From Rhodospirillaceae bacterium (GTDB lineage: Bacteria; Pseudomonadota; Alphaproteobacteria; Rhodospirillales; Casp-alpha2): a stretch of 64,000 bases of DNA. The stretch is taken from NCBI GenBank assembly GCA_018698795.1, contig JABIPG010000030.1, forward strand, positions 34,265-98,264, given 5' to 3'. Under the pieces are notes generated by a model that saw only the letters and a list, made by a program, of their open reading frames with translations, was not told where the DNA came from and searched no databases. Made by a program: the position numbers and the translations under genes. Within the stretch, counting starts at the first letter, position 1, and each line of letters opens with the position of its first letter. Positions 19,989 through 30,623 of this stretch are shown here, in pieces.

Positions 19989-20672
19989 ATGGGCGATCAA
20001 ATCCCGATCTTGTATTCGTTCCGGCGGTGTCCCTATGCGATGCGCGCCCGCATGGCGATTGCGGTCAGCGAACAAAGCTGTGCACTGCGCGAAGTGGTGC
20101 TGAGGGATAAGCCGCCAGAAATGCTCGAAGCGTCTCCCAAAGGTAAGGTGCCGGTGCTGGTGTTGCCGGACGGACAAGTTTTGGATGAAAGCTATGACAT
20201 CATGCGTTGGGCATTGGGCCTGCATGACCCCGACGGCTGGCTTGCGCCGATGGCTAGTGTAGCCAGCGCAGCCAGTGCGGCCAGTGACGCCGATGAGGTA
20301 TTAGGGCTGATTGCCGAAAACGATGGCCCGTTCAAAGAACATTTGGATCGCTATAAATACGCCAACCGCTATGAAGAAGAGGGCGCGGACCCGATTGATC
20401 ATCGCACTCACGGATTGAAGTTTATCGAAAAGCTCGACGCCCGCTTGGCCGAGGGCGCGTATTTATGTGGTGGCCGGTTCACCCTGGCCGATGCCGCTGT
20501 CGCGCCGTTCATCCGCCAGCTCGCCAATACGGACCGAGATTGGTTCGATGCGCAAAACCTCCCGGGCGTGCAGCGCTGGTTGGACGGCATTTTAGAATCT
20601 GATTTATTCCTTCACATCATGCAGAAATACCCGGCCTGGGCGCCAGGCGTGGATGAGCCCGCGTTTCCCTAA
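19989..20672 (+). CDS. Glutathione S-transferase/glutaredoxin-2-like protein
   Basis: LYSFRRCPYAMRARMAI, GKVPVLVLPDGQVLDESYDIMRW, LADAAVAPFIRQ. Confidence 0.85.
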   Translation: MGDQIPILYSFRRCPYAMRARMAIAVSEQSCALREVVLRDKPPEMLEASPKGKVPVLVLPDGQVLDESYDIMRWALGLHDPDGWLAPMASVASAASAASDADEVLGLIAENDGPFKEHLDRYKYANRYEEEGADPIDHRTHGLKFIEKLDARLAEGAYLCGGRFTLADAAVAPFIRQLANTDRDWFDAQNLPGVQRWLDGILESDLFLHIMQKYPAWAPGVDEPAFP

Positions 20673-20758
20673 ACGTTATAGCCATTATCTTGTTCGGACC
20701 GAGAAGGTGGGTTTGAGGGGGGGCACTCAAAGGGCGAGATCAGTCGTGAGCGCAAATA

Positions 20759-20995
20759 TTGGCGAGTAATCGCAATTGGCCATCTGTGGGCAATCTGTCC
20801 AAATTCGTTGTGGCCGGGCTTGAGGATGGGTTGAGTTTGGAGAGCCTGCAAACACTGTTAACAAATATGACAGCCGTTTCTAGCCATAAACGGACGTTGC
20901 ACTGGCAGCCATTCGAAGGGTCTACCGATCGTCTATCGATAGAATTTACAGCACTTGAGATGTTTGGCATCAAAAGGCTTCGTCGAGCCGAATAG
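20759..20995 (+). CDS. Possible small hypothetical protein (TTG start)
   Basis: 78-aa ORF only; no clear ribosome binding site or family. Confidence 0.25.
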   Translation: MASNRNWPSVGNLSKFVVAGLEDGLSLESLQTLLTNMTAVSSHKRTLHWQPFEGSTDRLSIEFTALEMFGIKRLRRAE

Positions 20996-21027
20996 TTGGT
21001 GGCTTTCTAAGATGAAAGCATCTAATA

Positions 21028-21050
21028 TTATACAATAATTTATTGTACAA
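21028..21050. promoter_or_regulatory. Dyad TTATACAATAATTTATTGTACAA, candidate operator
   Basis: Perfect TACAATAA-T-TTATTGTA core (21031-21047), near-perfect over 23 nt, just upstream of DUF2946/DsrE pair. Confidence 0.5.
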
Positions 21051-21061
21051 AGATCGCTCAA

Positions 21062-21433
21062 GTGAAACTCTCTCGGACTTTTCCAACATGGGTCGCCATA
21101 TTAGCCCTCATCTTTCAGGGGGCGATTCCGCTGGGACTGGCCTTGCCGTCTTTCCATTCATCAGAACCCTTAGTCATTTGCACACAGTTTGGCCCACGTC
21201 TCGTCTATCCGGGTGAAGAACCTGGGAAGAGTCGCCAGGAAACGTCCGACGAAACCAATTGTGCGGTTTGTATCAGCGTTGAAGCTGCGCGTTTATCGGC
21301 ACCAAGTCGTCGCTCTGGTGAATGCGTATATTTCAATCCGCAAACCGTAGAGTATTTTGCGACAGCGGCATCTTTGGCCATCATGCGAAAGGATTCTCGC
21401 ATCTGGCCTCGGGCGCCGCCCTTTATGACCTGA
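21062..21433 (+). CDS. DUF2946-like membrane/periplasmic protein
   Basis: N-terminal TM segment, ICTQFGPRLVYPGE, ETNCAVCISVEAARLSAP. Confidence 0.5.
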   Translation: MKLSRTFPTWVAILALIFQGAIPLGLALPSFHSSEPLVICTQFGPRLVYPGEEPGKSRQETSDETNCAVCISVEAARLSAPSRRSGECVYFNPQTVEYFATAASLAIMRKDSRIWPRAPPFMT

Positions 21434-21521
21434 ACTTATAGAGAGCTCACTACAATTTACGCGTTAACGGAGAAGCATTGGCTTCCAACGTTAAGACGCG
21501 CCACAAGATAAGGTCATAACA

Positions 21522-21977
21522 ATGAAACACCTCAAACACACTGCGATTGCTCTGTCGATCACGCTGGCGCTACTCGTCAGCTTCAACCCATCAGTGACGC
21601 ACGCCGCTGACGCCAAAGCCGGGTTATTCGTCAACTTAACAACGGATGATACGTGGGCCGCTACCAAGGCGATTATGTTTGCCCACAAAAAGGCATTGAA
21701 AAACGGCTTACAACCGGTGGCTATTTGGTTGAATGTCCGCGGGATTTATTTGGCGGACAAGAAGCGCCCGTCTCATACCCACGGATTGATGAAAGCTAAC
21801 GTACAGCAAATGCTTCAAGCCTTTATCAAAGACGGCGGCACGGTCTATGCCTGCCAGGCTTGTAGCAAAGCAGCGGGATTGACACCTGACAGCTTCATCG
21901 ACGGCGTAAAGATGGGTAATGAGAAAGCTATTGTCGGACTGATTGCGGATCCGAATGTAAAAACGCTGAGTTGGTAA
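21522..21977 (+). CDS. DsrE-family protein with signal peptide
   Basis: Sec signal ending HAADAKA; AGLFVNLTTDDTWAATKAIMFAHKKALKNG...VYACQACSKAAGLTPDSFIDGVKMG. Confidence 0.7.
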   Translation: MKHLKHTAIALSITLALLVSFNPSVTHAADAKAGLFVNLTTDDTWAATKAIMFAHKKALKNGLQPVAIWLNVRGIYLADKKRPSHTHGLMKANVQQMLQAFIKDGGTVYACQACSKAAGLTPDSFIDGVKMGNEKAIVGLIADPNVKTLSW

Positions 21978-21985
21978 GGGTACAA

Positions 21986-22022
21986 GGAAGGGTGGGGCCA
22001 TTCGGCTCCACCCTTCTTCCTA
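21986..22022 (+). terminator. Stem-loop AAGGGTGGGGCC-ATTC-GGCTCCACCCTT
   Basis: 12-bp stem with one wobble, immediately after DsrE-family gene; T/C-rich tail. Confidence 0.6.
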
Positions 22023-22344
22023 TCAACTGACGGCTTGAAGTCATGTGTCCGGTCACAGCATGTATGTCTCCATCGGGTCATAAGCCGTCGAAAATTCCCG
22101 TCGATCATTCCATTCACCTTGTCTCAGTCTCCGGCAGCCCAAACCCGCAATTTTCGGTGCCGAGATTTGCTCCGCACCCCTGTCCTAACCCCTTGCTGGC
22201 CCTGGTTTTGCAGGCTGTTTTCAGGTTGCGGTCAGGTTGCCATGGTTAATGAGCGCAAGGCGGGGATATTAACCATACGCCGTAATGATCGTCGGTCGGG
22301 ACATTGACGATCCCTTGAGTGCTTTTTTGTGGGGATGTTCAGCC

Positions 22345-25300
22345 ATGGCTGATAAAATCGATAGCGAAAATCTTGTCCTGAATGGAAGTTTCGAAGACGT
22401 CACCGAGGCGCGGGGACGCGGCGGGCGCGGCGGCCATCGCGATCACCACCACCACCATCATCATCGCGGCAATGCGGAGCTGACCGGTTGGCAGGTCGCC
22501 GACGGGCCGGGGCCGGATGTCATTGCCAGCCGCTGGTTGCCGTCCGCCGATGGTGCACGCCATATCGAGCTCGACGGCAGCGGCGCGCGCAACACCAACA
22601 GTGCGATCTTCCAAGATGTTCCCACTGGCGGCACCGGCACGTTCACGCTGTCTTTCAGCTATGCCGCGCCGCCCTTCAGCCGCTCGTCATCAAACGGCAT
22701 CGAAGTTCTGTGGGATGGCCAGGTCATTGATACCATCACCGCCAGCGGCGGCAGGGGCCTGGATTGGCAGAGCTTCAGCTATGAGCTCGACGGTGCGGGC
22801 GACCTGACCCGCTTGGAATTCCGTGCCGTCGGCAGTGACGACGGGCGTGGCGGATATCTCGACGATGTCAGCATCGTCGCAACCGAGCCGCCACCACTGT
22901 TCACCGACGCCGACGACACCGTGATGTTGGCGGATGACGATCCCGAATACGGGGAAGGCGCGGCCTACGATGCACTCGACGGCGATGACGTCGTTACCGG
23001 CGGCGAGCTTGCCGACACCATCAACGGCAACACCGGCAACGACACACTCAACGGCGGCGCTGGTGACGACATCTTGATCGGTGGCGCTGATGATGAGGTC
23101 ATGGTCGAGCGCGAACGGGTGATTGAGCATGATCTTTCCGGCCTCACCGAGACGCCGACACCGGGTGTCGACCCGGCGCATTTCAATATGGCCAACGACC
23201 ACGCGGTGTCGCTCAGCTTCGTGGGCGAGGACGCCAGCTACCGAAACACCGTCGGTATGTACAAAATCGGCGAAAATGGTGAGATCACCGATGTTGAGAT
23301 CATCTTCCGCGATGCCTCGGAAAGCCGTTGGGGCGGCACCACGCCGGGTACCAGCGTCGATCTCGATCTTGCGGCGGGCGACAGTTTCGGCCTGTTCATC
23401 GTGGCCAACGGCGCGCACGAAAAAGCGCTTCGTCACATGCATGAAGGCCATTTCGAATTCCGTAACGATGATGGTTCTCTGGCAACGCTGGATAGCGATC
23501 AGCCGGAATTGGTGTTCATTGATTCCCGTGGGCGTGCCAAGGAAGTCAAAAGTGCAGTGTATCATTCCGTCGCAGATGCCGGCAATTTGGCGCTTAACGG
23601 CGACGACGCAGTCCATGTGACTTCTGCCGATAACGGCGACGGCGGCATGCGTCTGGCGTTTGAGGATCAAAGAATCCGCGATGATGATCACGATCATCAC
23701 CATGGCCATCACCATGGCCATCATCGCCATCACGGGCGCCATGGCGAGCCCGATTTCAACGATGTTGTTATCGATCTCAGCTTCGCACCAGTAATTGAAA
23801 CTTATCTGGAGGCGGCTTCGGACGTTGATTTGCTGATCGGTGGCGATGGCAAAGACAGTTTGTTCGGCGGTTTCGGCGATGATGTTCTCGAAGGTGGTGC
23901 CGGCCAAGACCAATTGGATGGCGGCAAGGGAAAGGACGATCTCTACGGCAACGGCGGCGCTGACGTCATTTATGGCCGTGGCGGCAAGGACAAGCTCGTC
24001 GGCGGCGCCGGTGATGACGATTTACGCGGCGGTGCCGGTGACGATTTGCTGAAGGGCGGCAATGGCGACGACATCCTGCGCGGCGGCATCGGCGATGATG
24101 ATCTGCGCGGCGGCGCCGGGAACGATAAACTGATCGGCGGTGACGGTGCCGACACCATCAATGGCGAAGCCGGCGATGATATCGTGCGCCTGAGCTTTGA
24201 TGAGGCGGGTGGCGACGTGATGGACGGCGGCTTGGGTACGGACAAGTTGTCGATCAGGGTGCAGACCGACGATCTGGCCGACGTCAATGTGGTCAATGCA
24301 CTGGTCGATCTCGGCAGTTTCATTCTCAATAACGCCGATGCATCGAGCAATGCCGGCCCTAGTGCGGCCTTCGCGGCGCTTGGCCTGGAAGTCCGCAATT
24401 TCGAAGATATCGACATCACGGTCATCGATTCCGAAACCGGCGAAGAGGTGCCAGGATTTCTAACGCCCGATATCGCACTTGCGATCGCCCCTGTGGGCGG
24501 TAACGAAGACACCGCCATTGCACTCTCCATTTCCGCCGCGGTTACCAATGCGCCGGACCTTTTTGATATCGAAATTATCGTCGCCGGCTTGCCGGCGGGT
24601 GCGGTGCTTTCCGCCGGCACCGATAACGGTGACGGCTCCTACACCCTGGCGGCAGCCGATCTGGCCGGCTTGACGTTGACGCCGCCGGCCGACAGCAGCG
24701 ATGATATCGAATTGACGGTCAATGCCGCTGCCACCAGCCGGATTACCGGCTTGGTGACCGACGCCGCGCCCGTTGTCGCCGCAGTTGGCGTCGATGCCGT
24801 TGCCGATATGGCAGCACTTTCGGTCGCCAATCCGGCGTTGCTCGATCTGTTGGCTGGTGACGATGTCATCGAAGGCACAGACGGCAAGGACACTCTGCAG
24901 GGTTTCGGCGGCAATGATACGCTTACCGGTGGCGCCGGTGGCGATACGCTGATCGGGGATGGGGTATCCGGCATGTTGAGCGGCGCCCTGGCCATATCCA
25001 CCCAACTTGGCGATCTTGACGGATCTGAAGTATTGGCGCTGAGCGTCGCTGGTTTGCCTGCCGGAGTGACGCTCTCGGCCGGCACCGATGACGGCGCCGG
25101 GACAGTCTCCCTGACCCCAGCGCAATTGACGGGCCTGACCATGACAGCGCCGGCGAACGTCGGCAATTTTACTCTGACCATCAGCGCACTGACGACAGAC
25201 ACCGATCCCGATAGCGGCGCGCAAACGACGGCGACCACCGTTGTGACGGCAGGTGTTGAGGTGGTTGCCAGTGTTGATGGCGATGATCTTCTCATTGGCG

Positions 25301-26871
25301 GTGCCGGCAAGGACCTGATCGAGGGCGGTGGCGGCAATGACCAGATTTTCGGTGAAGCCGGCATTGACGATATCGATGCCGGTAGCGGCGACGACACGGT
25401 TTCCGGCGGTGGTGGAGCCGATATCATCTTCGGTGCCGATGGAAACGATTTGATCACCGGTGACTCGGGAGATGACGTGATCGACGGCGGCGCCGGGGAT
25501 GACAACCTGAACGGCAACGGCGGCAACGACTGGATTACCGGCGGGCTCGGCGCCGACACTATTGTCGGCGGTGGCGGTTTGGATGTCCTGGACGGCGGCG
25601 AGGGCGACGACACTCTGCGCGGTGGTGCCGACAACGACACGCTGATCGGCGGGCTCGGCAACGACCAGCTGTTCGGCAATGCCGGTGACAATCTGCTCGA
25701 CGGCGGCGCCGGTGACGACCAATTGACAGCTGCAGACGGCGCTGACCAGCTTTCCGGCGGTGCCGGCAACGATACCATATCCGCGGGTGCCGGCATGGAC
25801 GTGCTGACTGGCGGTGAAGGTGATGATGTCCTCGATGGTCAATCGGACAGCGACAGCATCGCTGGCGGACTGGGTGCCGACACCTTGATGGGCAGCGGCG
25901 GTGATGATTGGCTTGATGGTGGCGAAGGCGACGATCAACTGTTTGGCGGTAGTGGCAACGACAACCTGACGGGCGGGCTCGGCAACGACAGCCTGATGGG
26001 CGACGCCGGTGCCGACGTGATCAACGGCGGTGAGGGTTCGGACACCGTCCAAGGCGGCGGCGGCCAGGACATTATCAACGGTGGTGCCGACCGCGATTTC
26101 CTCTATGGGGACGACAACAACGATATCGTCCATGGTGATGGCTCCGACGACCGGGTCTGGGGCGGCGCTGGCGCGGATGAGCTATTTGGCGACGCCGGCA
26201 ACGATATTCTCTACGGCGGTGACCATGCCGATGTCCTGCACGGCGGCCTCGACAACGACACCTTGCGCGGCGAGTTGGGCAACGATGTGCTGTTCGGTGA
26301 TGAGGGCAGCGACATCTTGATTGGCGATGAAGGTAAGGACACGCTGCACGGCGGCATCGGCAACGATGTGTTGATTGGTGAAGAAGGTAGCGATCATCTG
26401 TTCGGCGAAGACGGCAACGACAACCTATTGGGCGGCGGTGGCGCTGATACGGTGGTTGGCGGCGCGGGCAACGATTCGCTGCAAGGCAATGGCGGCGATG
26501 ACCAACTGATTGGCGGTGCTGGGATCGATGTCATGTTTGGCAACGGCGGCTCGGACCGTTTCGTGTTTGATCTCGCGGCTGTGCAGGCCGAATCGGGTAT
26601 CGGTGCTGGAAACCGTGACACCATCAAGGATTTCGAGGCCGATGCCGCTTCCGGGGCGGTCGATACCATAGAATTCACCGGCGCGGCATCGTTCACCTTC
26701 GTCGGTGACGAAAGCCAGTCCTTTGCCGGCGGCGGTGCGTCGGGACGCTTTAACAGCCAGACCAAAATCTTGGAGCTTGATGCCGACGGCGATCAGATAG
26801 CTGATATGGAAATCGAGCTGTTGAACGTCGATGGCGCTAATTTGGACGATACGGATTTCACCGTTAGCTGA
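22345..26871 (+). CDS. Large RTX (hemolysin-type Ca-binding) secreted protein with DUF4114-like domain and His-rich segments
   Basis: Dozens of GGxGxDxLxG nonapeptides; C-terminal tail typical of type I secretion substrates; start at [18 protein letters not shown]. Confidence 0.93.
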   Translation: MADKIDSENLVLNGSFEDVTEARGRGGRGGHRDHHHHHHHRGNAELTGWQVADGPGPDVIASRWLPSADGARHIELDGSGARNTNSAIFQDVPTGGTGTFTLSFSYAAPPFSRSSSNGIEVLWDGQVIDTITASGGRGLDWQSFSYELDGAGDLTRLEFRAVGSDDGRGGYLDDVSIVATEPPPLFTDADDTVMLADDDPEYGEGAAYDALDGDDVVTGGELADTINGNTGNDTLNGGAGDDILIGGADDEVMVERERVIEHDLSGLTETPTPGVDPAHFNMANDHAVSLSFVGEDASYRNTVGMYKIGENGEITDVEIIFRDASESRWGGTTPGTSVDLDLAAGDSFGLFIVANGAHEKALRHMHEGHFEFRNDDGSLATLDSDQPELVFIDSRGRAKEVKSAVYHSVADAGNLALNGDDAVHVTSADNGDGGMRLAFEDQRIRDDDHDHHHGHHHGHHRHHGRHGEPDFNDVVIDLSFAPVIETYLEAASDVDLLIGGDGKDSLFGGFGDDVLEGGAGQDQLDGGKGKDDLYGNGGADVIYGRGGKDKLVGGAGDDDLRGGAGDDLLKGGNGDDILRGGIGDDDLRGGAGNDKLIGGDGADTINGEAGDDIVRLSFDEAGGDVMDGGLGTDKLSIRVQTDDLADVNVVNALVDLGSFILNNADASSNAGPSAAFAALGLEVRNFEDIDITVIDSETGEEVPGFLTPDIALAIAPVGGNEDTAIALSISAAVTNAPDLFDIEIIVAGLPAGAVLSAGTDNGDGSYTLAAADLAGLTLTPPADSSDDIELTVNAAATSRITGLVTDAAPVVAAVGVDAVADMAALSVANPALLDLLAGDDVIEGTDGKDTLQGFGGNDTLTGGAGGDTLIGDGVSGMLSGALAISTQLGDLDGSEVLALSVAGLPAGVTLSAGTDDGAGTVSLTPAQLTGLTMTAPANVGNFTLTISALTTDTDPDSGAQTTATTVVTAGVEVVASVDGDDLLIGGAGKDLIEGGGGNDQIFGEAGIDDIDAGSGDDTVSGGGGADIIFGADGNDLITGDSGDDVIDGGAGDDNLNGNGGNDWITGGLGADTIVGGGGLDVLDGGEGDDTLRGGADNDTLIGGLGNDQLFGNAGDNLLDGGAGDDQLTAADGADQLSGGAGNDTISAGAGMDVLTGGEGDDVLDGQSDSDSIAGGLGADTLMGSGGDDWLDGGEGDDQLFGGSGNDNLTGGLGNDSLMGDAGADVINGGEGSDTVQGGGGQDIINGGADRDFLYGDDNNDIVHGDGSDDRVWGGAGADELFGDAGNDILYGGDHADVLHGGLDNDTLRGELGNDVLFGDEGSDILIGDEGKDTLHGGIGNDVLIGEEGSDHLFGEDGNDNLLGGGGADTVVGGAGNDSLQGNGGDDQLIGGAGIDVMFGNGGSDRFVFDLAAVQAESGIGAGNRDTIKDFEADAASGAVDTIEFTGAASFTFVGDESQSFAGGGASGRFNSQTKILELDADGDQIADMEIELLNVDGANLDDTDFTVS
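23821..24180 (+). repeat. RTX nonapeptide repeat block 1
   Basis: [32 protein letters not shown] and following. Confidence 0.9.
25271..26550 (+). repeat. RTX nonapeptide repeat block 2 (long C-terminal array)
   Basis: [25 protein letters not shown] through [15 protein letters not shown]. Confidence 0.9.
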
Positions 26872-26894
26872 CCATTTATCGGGCCCGCTGCTGC

Positions 26895-27785
26895 TCAGTC
26901 CGTGGACGGCGGCAGTTGGCAAATCTGGTCGTAGGCGTAGCGTTCGTTGATCAGGCCGTTGTAGTCGAAGATATCCAATATCGCCTGGAACGCCGTCTCG
27001 GTGATTTCCGTGTGCGGGGTCCAACAGCCGAGTTTTTGGTAGGTGGCGATGCAATCGGCGAGGACGTTCTGGTCGATGTCGGGGAAGTACGAAGCCTCCG
27101 CCTTGGCGATTTCGGTGGCCGGAGTTTCGTTCATGTAAGCGCGGGTTTTCTTGTAGGCGCGCATGAAGGCTTTCGCCATGTCGGTTTCCAGCCATTCACG
27201 CTTAGCCGCCAAACTGGAGAAACCGCACGGACCGATGGGCAATCCAACCTGCGCCACCACGTGGCCGACGCCGTCGGCTTCCAACTGCTGTGGGAAAGGG
27301 CCTTGTTGCTGCACGTACTGCCCTTGGCCGTCGCGGAACGCAGTGTCGATGGCAGCGGCACCGCCCGGGTTGATGGCGTTGATTTTATCGTAATCGATGC
27401 CAGCTTTGTGGCACGCGTACTTGAACATGGCGAGCGGTTGACCGCCGCCGAACACTACCGCGTCAGCCCCTTCTAGCTTGTCCCAGGTGAAATCGGGGTC
27501 GGGTTCGCGCGCGGTGAGGAAAAACCCATCCATTTCGTTGATTTGGGCAAAATGCACGACGCTTGGTGCCTCGCCCTTATTGAGTGGGCCGAAGCCCTGG
27601 CTCAGCGCCGACTGCACCACGTGCGCGGTGCCGTTATCCAGGGCGTCGATGGCCGACACACCGGCCGGCGCCACCGACCATTCGGGCTCAAGCCCCTCGG
27701 CCTGCAGGAAGCCCCCGGACATGGTGGAAATCAATGGCGAATAGAACGCCGAAAACAGGGTGAATTGAATGTTGATCTTGGCCAT
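26895..27785 (-). CDS. ABC transporter substrate-binding protein, NMT1/THI5-like
   Basis: Periplasmic-binding-like fold: AFYSPLISTMSGGFLQAEGLEPEWSVAP; VLADCIATYQKLGCW near C-terminus. Confidence 0.65.
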   Translation of the reverse strand: MAKINIQFTLFSAFYSPLISTMSGGFLQAEGLEPEWSVAPAGVSAIDALDNGTAHVVQSALSQGFGPLNKGEAPSVVHFAQINEMDGFFLTAREPDPDFTWDKLEGADAVVFGGGQPLAMFKYACHKAGIDYDKINAINPGGAAAIDTAFRDGQGQYVQQQGPFPQQLEADGVGHVVAQVGLPIGPCGFSSLAAKREWLETDMAKAFMRAYKKTRAYMNETPATEIAKAEASYFPDIDQNVLADCIATYQKLGCWTPHTEITETAFQAILDIFDYNGLINERYAYDQICQLPPSTD

Positions 27786-27852
27786 GGCTCAGTGCCTCCC
27801 GTAGCTGCCGAAAGCGTAGCCTGTCACAGCATCGCAAGCCTGACAACGGGGA

Positions 27853-28254
27853 TTAGTCGGACTTTTCGCACAGAACGGCCGAGACCGCCAACATGCCCCA
27901 ACCCGCCATGAAGGCGAACCCTCCGATGGGGGCGGCACCCGTCACCGGCAAGTCCCCCGTGATCGCGAATACGTAGAGATTGCCCGAAAACAGCACAATA
28001 CCGGATACGAAGGCCATTCCGGCCAAGGCGGCGGCCTTCGCCGATCGTGGCCCGACGGAGCACCGCCAGCCGGCTACTATCAAGCCGAGTGCATGCCACA
28101 TGTGATATTGCACCGCGAGCATGAATATCTCGCGAATGGCGGTGTCACCTTCCAGGTCATGCCAGCCGTAGGCGCCGAGTGCCACGGCCACGCCGGCCAG
28201 CAAGGTGCCGAGCACAGTCCATAGTTGCGGCGAATACAAAACGTCCCGGTTCAT
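27853..28254 (-). CDS. DUF423 family membrane protein
   Basis: GAYGWHDLEGD, FMLAVQYHMWHALGLI, LYVFAITGD, APIGGFAFMAGWG. Confidence 0.85.
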   Translation of the reverse strand: MNRDVLYSPQLWTVLGTLLAGVAVALGAYGWHDLEGDTAIREIFMLAVQYHMWHALGLIVAGWRCSVGPRSAKAAALAGMAFVSGIVLFSGNLYVFAITGDLPVTGAAPIGGFAFMAGWGMLAVSAVLCEKSD

Positions 28255-29081
28255 GATTCCAGCGGCTCCAGGCTGCGTATGATATCAAGCACAGACTCGG
28301 CGAAATCGTCCACGCCCACGTCATCGCGACCGCTCACGGCATCGAGGAACGACTGCATGTCTTTTTCCAAAATGCCGATGGTGTTGGCCGGGTCGTAGCC
28401 TTCGCGCGACCAGGAAATTTGGTCCAGGTTGTCGCCGTACCAGGTGCCGCCGGAACTGGTGCTCATCACGTCGAGCAAGCGGTGTGGATCGAGGCCCAGC
28501 GCCTCCGACGCCGCCAGCGCTTTGCGAACCGTGGCGACGCTGCTGACGGCAACGAAATTGTTGACCACCTTGCATGTCATCCCGGTACCGGTGTCGCCCA
28601 GGTGATGGATGTCGCCGCCCATGGCCTGCAACAATGGCATCAGGTGGGCCAAGGCGGTATCGGGTGCGCCCAGCATAAAGGTGAGCGTGCCGTCTTCGGC
28701 CCGGCCAGGGGCACCTGACATGGGCGCATCGGCAAGCATGGTGCGTGCGGGTAGGCGCTCGGCGATCTTGGGCAGAATGCGGGGCGATAGGGTGGAACTG
28801 ATCACGACGTTTGAGGGCGGGCGGGCAGCGCACATGATCGCTTGTTCGTCAAACAACAGATCGAAGGTCTGGCGGCGATCACGGACCACGGATATCACCG
28901 TGTCGACGGTATCGGCGAACGTGGCCGGATCGGCGATCATACGGTTCTCAAAATCCCCGAACTCGCTTACGGGACGGACATCAAACCCCCACACTTCGTG
29001 CCCTGCCGCATGCAACCGCCTGGCCATTGGCAGCCCCATGGTGCCGCAGCCGGCAACGCCGATGACCGCCTTTCCCGTCAT
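28251..29081 (-). CDS. NAD(P)-dependent 3-hydroxyisobutyrate dehydrogenase-like oxidoreductase
   Basis: GVAGCGTMGLPMARRLHAAGHEVWGFD, DAPMSGAPGRAEDGTLTFMLG, GTGMTCKVVNNF. Confidence 0.9.
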   Translation of the reverse strand: MTGKAVIGVAGCGTMGLPMARRLHAAGHEVWGFDVRPVSEFGDFENRMIADPATFADTVDTVISVVRDRRQTFDLLFDEQAIMCAARPPSNVVISSTLSPRILPKIAERLPARTMLADAPMSGAPGRAEDGTLTFMLGAPDTALAHLMPLLQAMGGDIHHLGDTGTGMTCKVVNNFVAVSSVATVRKALAASEALGLDPHRLLDVMSTSSGGTWYGDNLDQISWSREGYDPANTIGILEKDMQSFLDAVSGRDDVGVDDFAESVLDIIRSLEPLES

Positions 29082-29827
29082 GTCGAGACCACCCGATCAC
29101 GGGCTGCGGCGACGAGAGCTGTAAATAAATTAAAGTTGGGGTCGCCGTCGGTGGCGAAGAATTCCGGGTGCCATTGCACGCCCAGGCAAAACCGCCTGTC
29201 CGAAAGTTCGATGCCCTCGATGACGCCGTCGGATGCCGTCGCATTGATGCGAAGCCCATCCAAGCCATCTTTTAGGGCCTCTTTGTGCGCCGTATTGACG
29301 TCCAGTCGATCGACGCCAAGGGTTTGGGCGAGCAGGGTGCCAGGCGTGATCTCAATGCTATGGGCGGCTTTCTCGGCGGGCTGAGCATTGAGGTGGTCGA
29401 CATCGGTGGGCATCTCGGTGCGGACATCGTGGTAGAGCGTGGCGCCGACACTGGCGGCGATAACCTGCATGCCGGCGCAGATGCCCAGCATCGGGCGGTC
29501 CAAATCGAGGGCGCGGCGCACGAAGGCATCTTCGAAGGCGAAGCGGGGATGGATGATCTCATCGTCATCAGCGGCACGTCCGTAAAGCTTGGCCGGAAAT
29601 GGATAGAACCCGCCCGGGAAAATCAAACCGTCACAGGCGGCCAAATAGGCTGGCCCGGCGTCGTCAATATAAGGCAAGGCGACCGGCAAGCCGCCAGCCC
29701 GCCAAACGGCGTCGAAATACCCGCACCGCAGGGCATAGTGCGGACGGGTCGAGAACGAACCTTCGGCTTGGTAGTCCATCAAGACGCCGATGGTCGGGCG
29801 GTCCTGGGATTGGGTCGCCAACGCCAT
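29078..29827 (-). CDS. Class I glutamine amidotransferase-like / gamma-glutamyl-GABA hydrolase (peptidase C26)
   Basis: LDRPMLGICAGMQVIAASVGATLYHDV, CLGVQWHPEFFA. Confidence 0.9.
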   Translation of the reverse strand: MALATQSQDRPTIGVLMDYQAEGSFSTRPHYALRCGYFDAVWRAGGLPVALPYIDDAGPAYLAACDGLIFPGGFYPFPAKLYGRAADDDEIIHPRFAFEDAFVRRALDLDRPMLGICAGMQVIAASVGATLYHDVRTEMPTDVDHLNAQPAEKAAHSIEITPGTLLAQTLGVDRLDVNTAHKEALKDGLDGLRINATASDGVIEGIELSDRRFCLGVQWHPEFFATDGDPNFNLFTALVAAARDRVVST

Positions 29828-29829
29828 GC

Positions 29830-30537
29830 CTATGCTTCCGCTCCCGGCCGTTCAACCGGTGGCGCAATGAGCGGGCCGTCGATATGGATCGCCTCCCAGC
29901 GGCGCGCCGTGGCGACGATCTTGTCGGTGGCGGCGTTTTGGACACAGAGCCCGAGCCGTCGCTTGGTTGCCTCGCCCCAAAAATCCGTCAAATCATCAAG
30001 CTGTTTGGCGTCGTCGCCTTCCGTCGTCGCCATGTCGCATGCCACGCCCCGATAGTTGCAGTTGGCGAACACGGTGTAATCTTCCATGGCGGGGTGCGGG
30101 TGGGCGATGAAACGGTCCGTGTAGGGCAGCATGGGAATGGTGATGTCGGATAGCGAATCGATGCTGACCTTTTCCGGCAAATTGAATATCTCGATGGTGA
30201 GCGCGGCGCGGCTTTCTTGCTCCAGTTCGGCGAAGACATCGTGGATGATCGTGGCACCCTTGCGGTTGGCCAAAGCGATCGAATTGACCGGCACGATCAC
30301 CTGTACGTATTGCCCTTGCGCATGGGCACGAAACAGCGCCTTAAAGATCAGCCGTAATATAGCGGCGTTACGCCCGGCGGTGTTCTCGATGTCGCCCTTG
30401 TGGCCGAGCACAACGTCGGTGCCGAATTCCTGGCCTTCCGCCGTCCGGTAGATGGGCAGGCAGCGGAACAAGTCCAGGGCTTCCGTATTGGGCTGTGCCA
30501 CCGGCGCGTAGTGAATCAATGTTTCGCCTTGGGACAT
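29830..30537 (-). CDS. Hypothetical protein, probable diverged EAL-like domain
   Basis: VIVPVNSIALANRKG, LTIEIFNLPE, GVACDMAT, LCVQNAAT, HIDGPLIAPP follow the order of EAL-fold strands but lack the catalytic EAL and DDFGTG motifs. Confidence 0.55.
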   Translation of the reverse strand: MSQGETLIHYAPVAQPNTEALDLFRCLPIYRTAEGQEFGTDVVLGHKGDIENTAGRNAAILRLIFKALFRAHAQGQYVQVIVPVNSIALANRKGATIIHDVFAELEQESRAALTIEIFNLPEKVSIDSLSDITIPMLPYTDRFIAHPHPAMEDYTVFANCNYRGVACDMATTEGDDAKQLDDLTDFWGEATKRRLGLCVQNAATDKIVATARRWEAIHIDGPLIAPPVERPGAEA

Positions 30538-30623
30538 GCTTTGCCTTTATGTCCGAGTTTAAGTCATAGATTAGGCGTTTTTCGCAACACAAGACAACGC
30601 TAGATGAGGCGCACCACCTGTAT

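Noticed and set aside
22441-22475. Poly-His codons suggesting an affinity tag or vector contamination
   Set aside because: Embedded in a native ORF with a second irregular His-rich region; no vector sequence
22690-23913. 407-aa minus-strand ORF antisense to the RTX gene
   Set aside because: Shadow frame of GC-rich, codon-biased RTX coding sequence; no recognisable family
24460-26133. 557-aa minus-strand ORF (and 385-aa 24639..25796) antisense to RTX repeats
   Set aside because: Repetitive complement of glycine/aspartate codons produces long stop-free frames; low-complexity product
25271-26550. Regular short repeats as CRISPR or tandem DNA array
   Set aside because: Repeats are degenerate at DNA level and encode in-frame RTX nonapeptides
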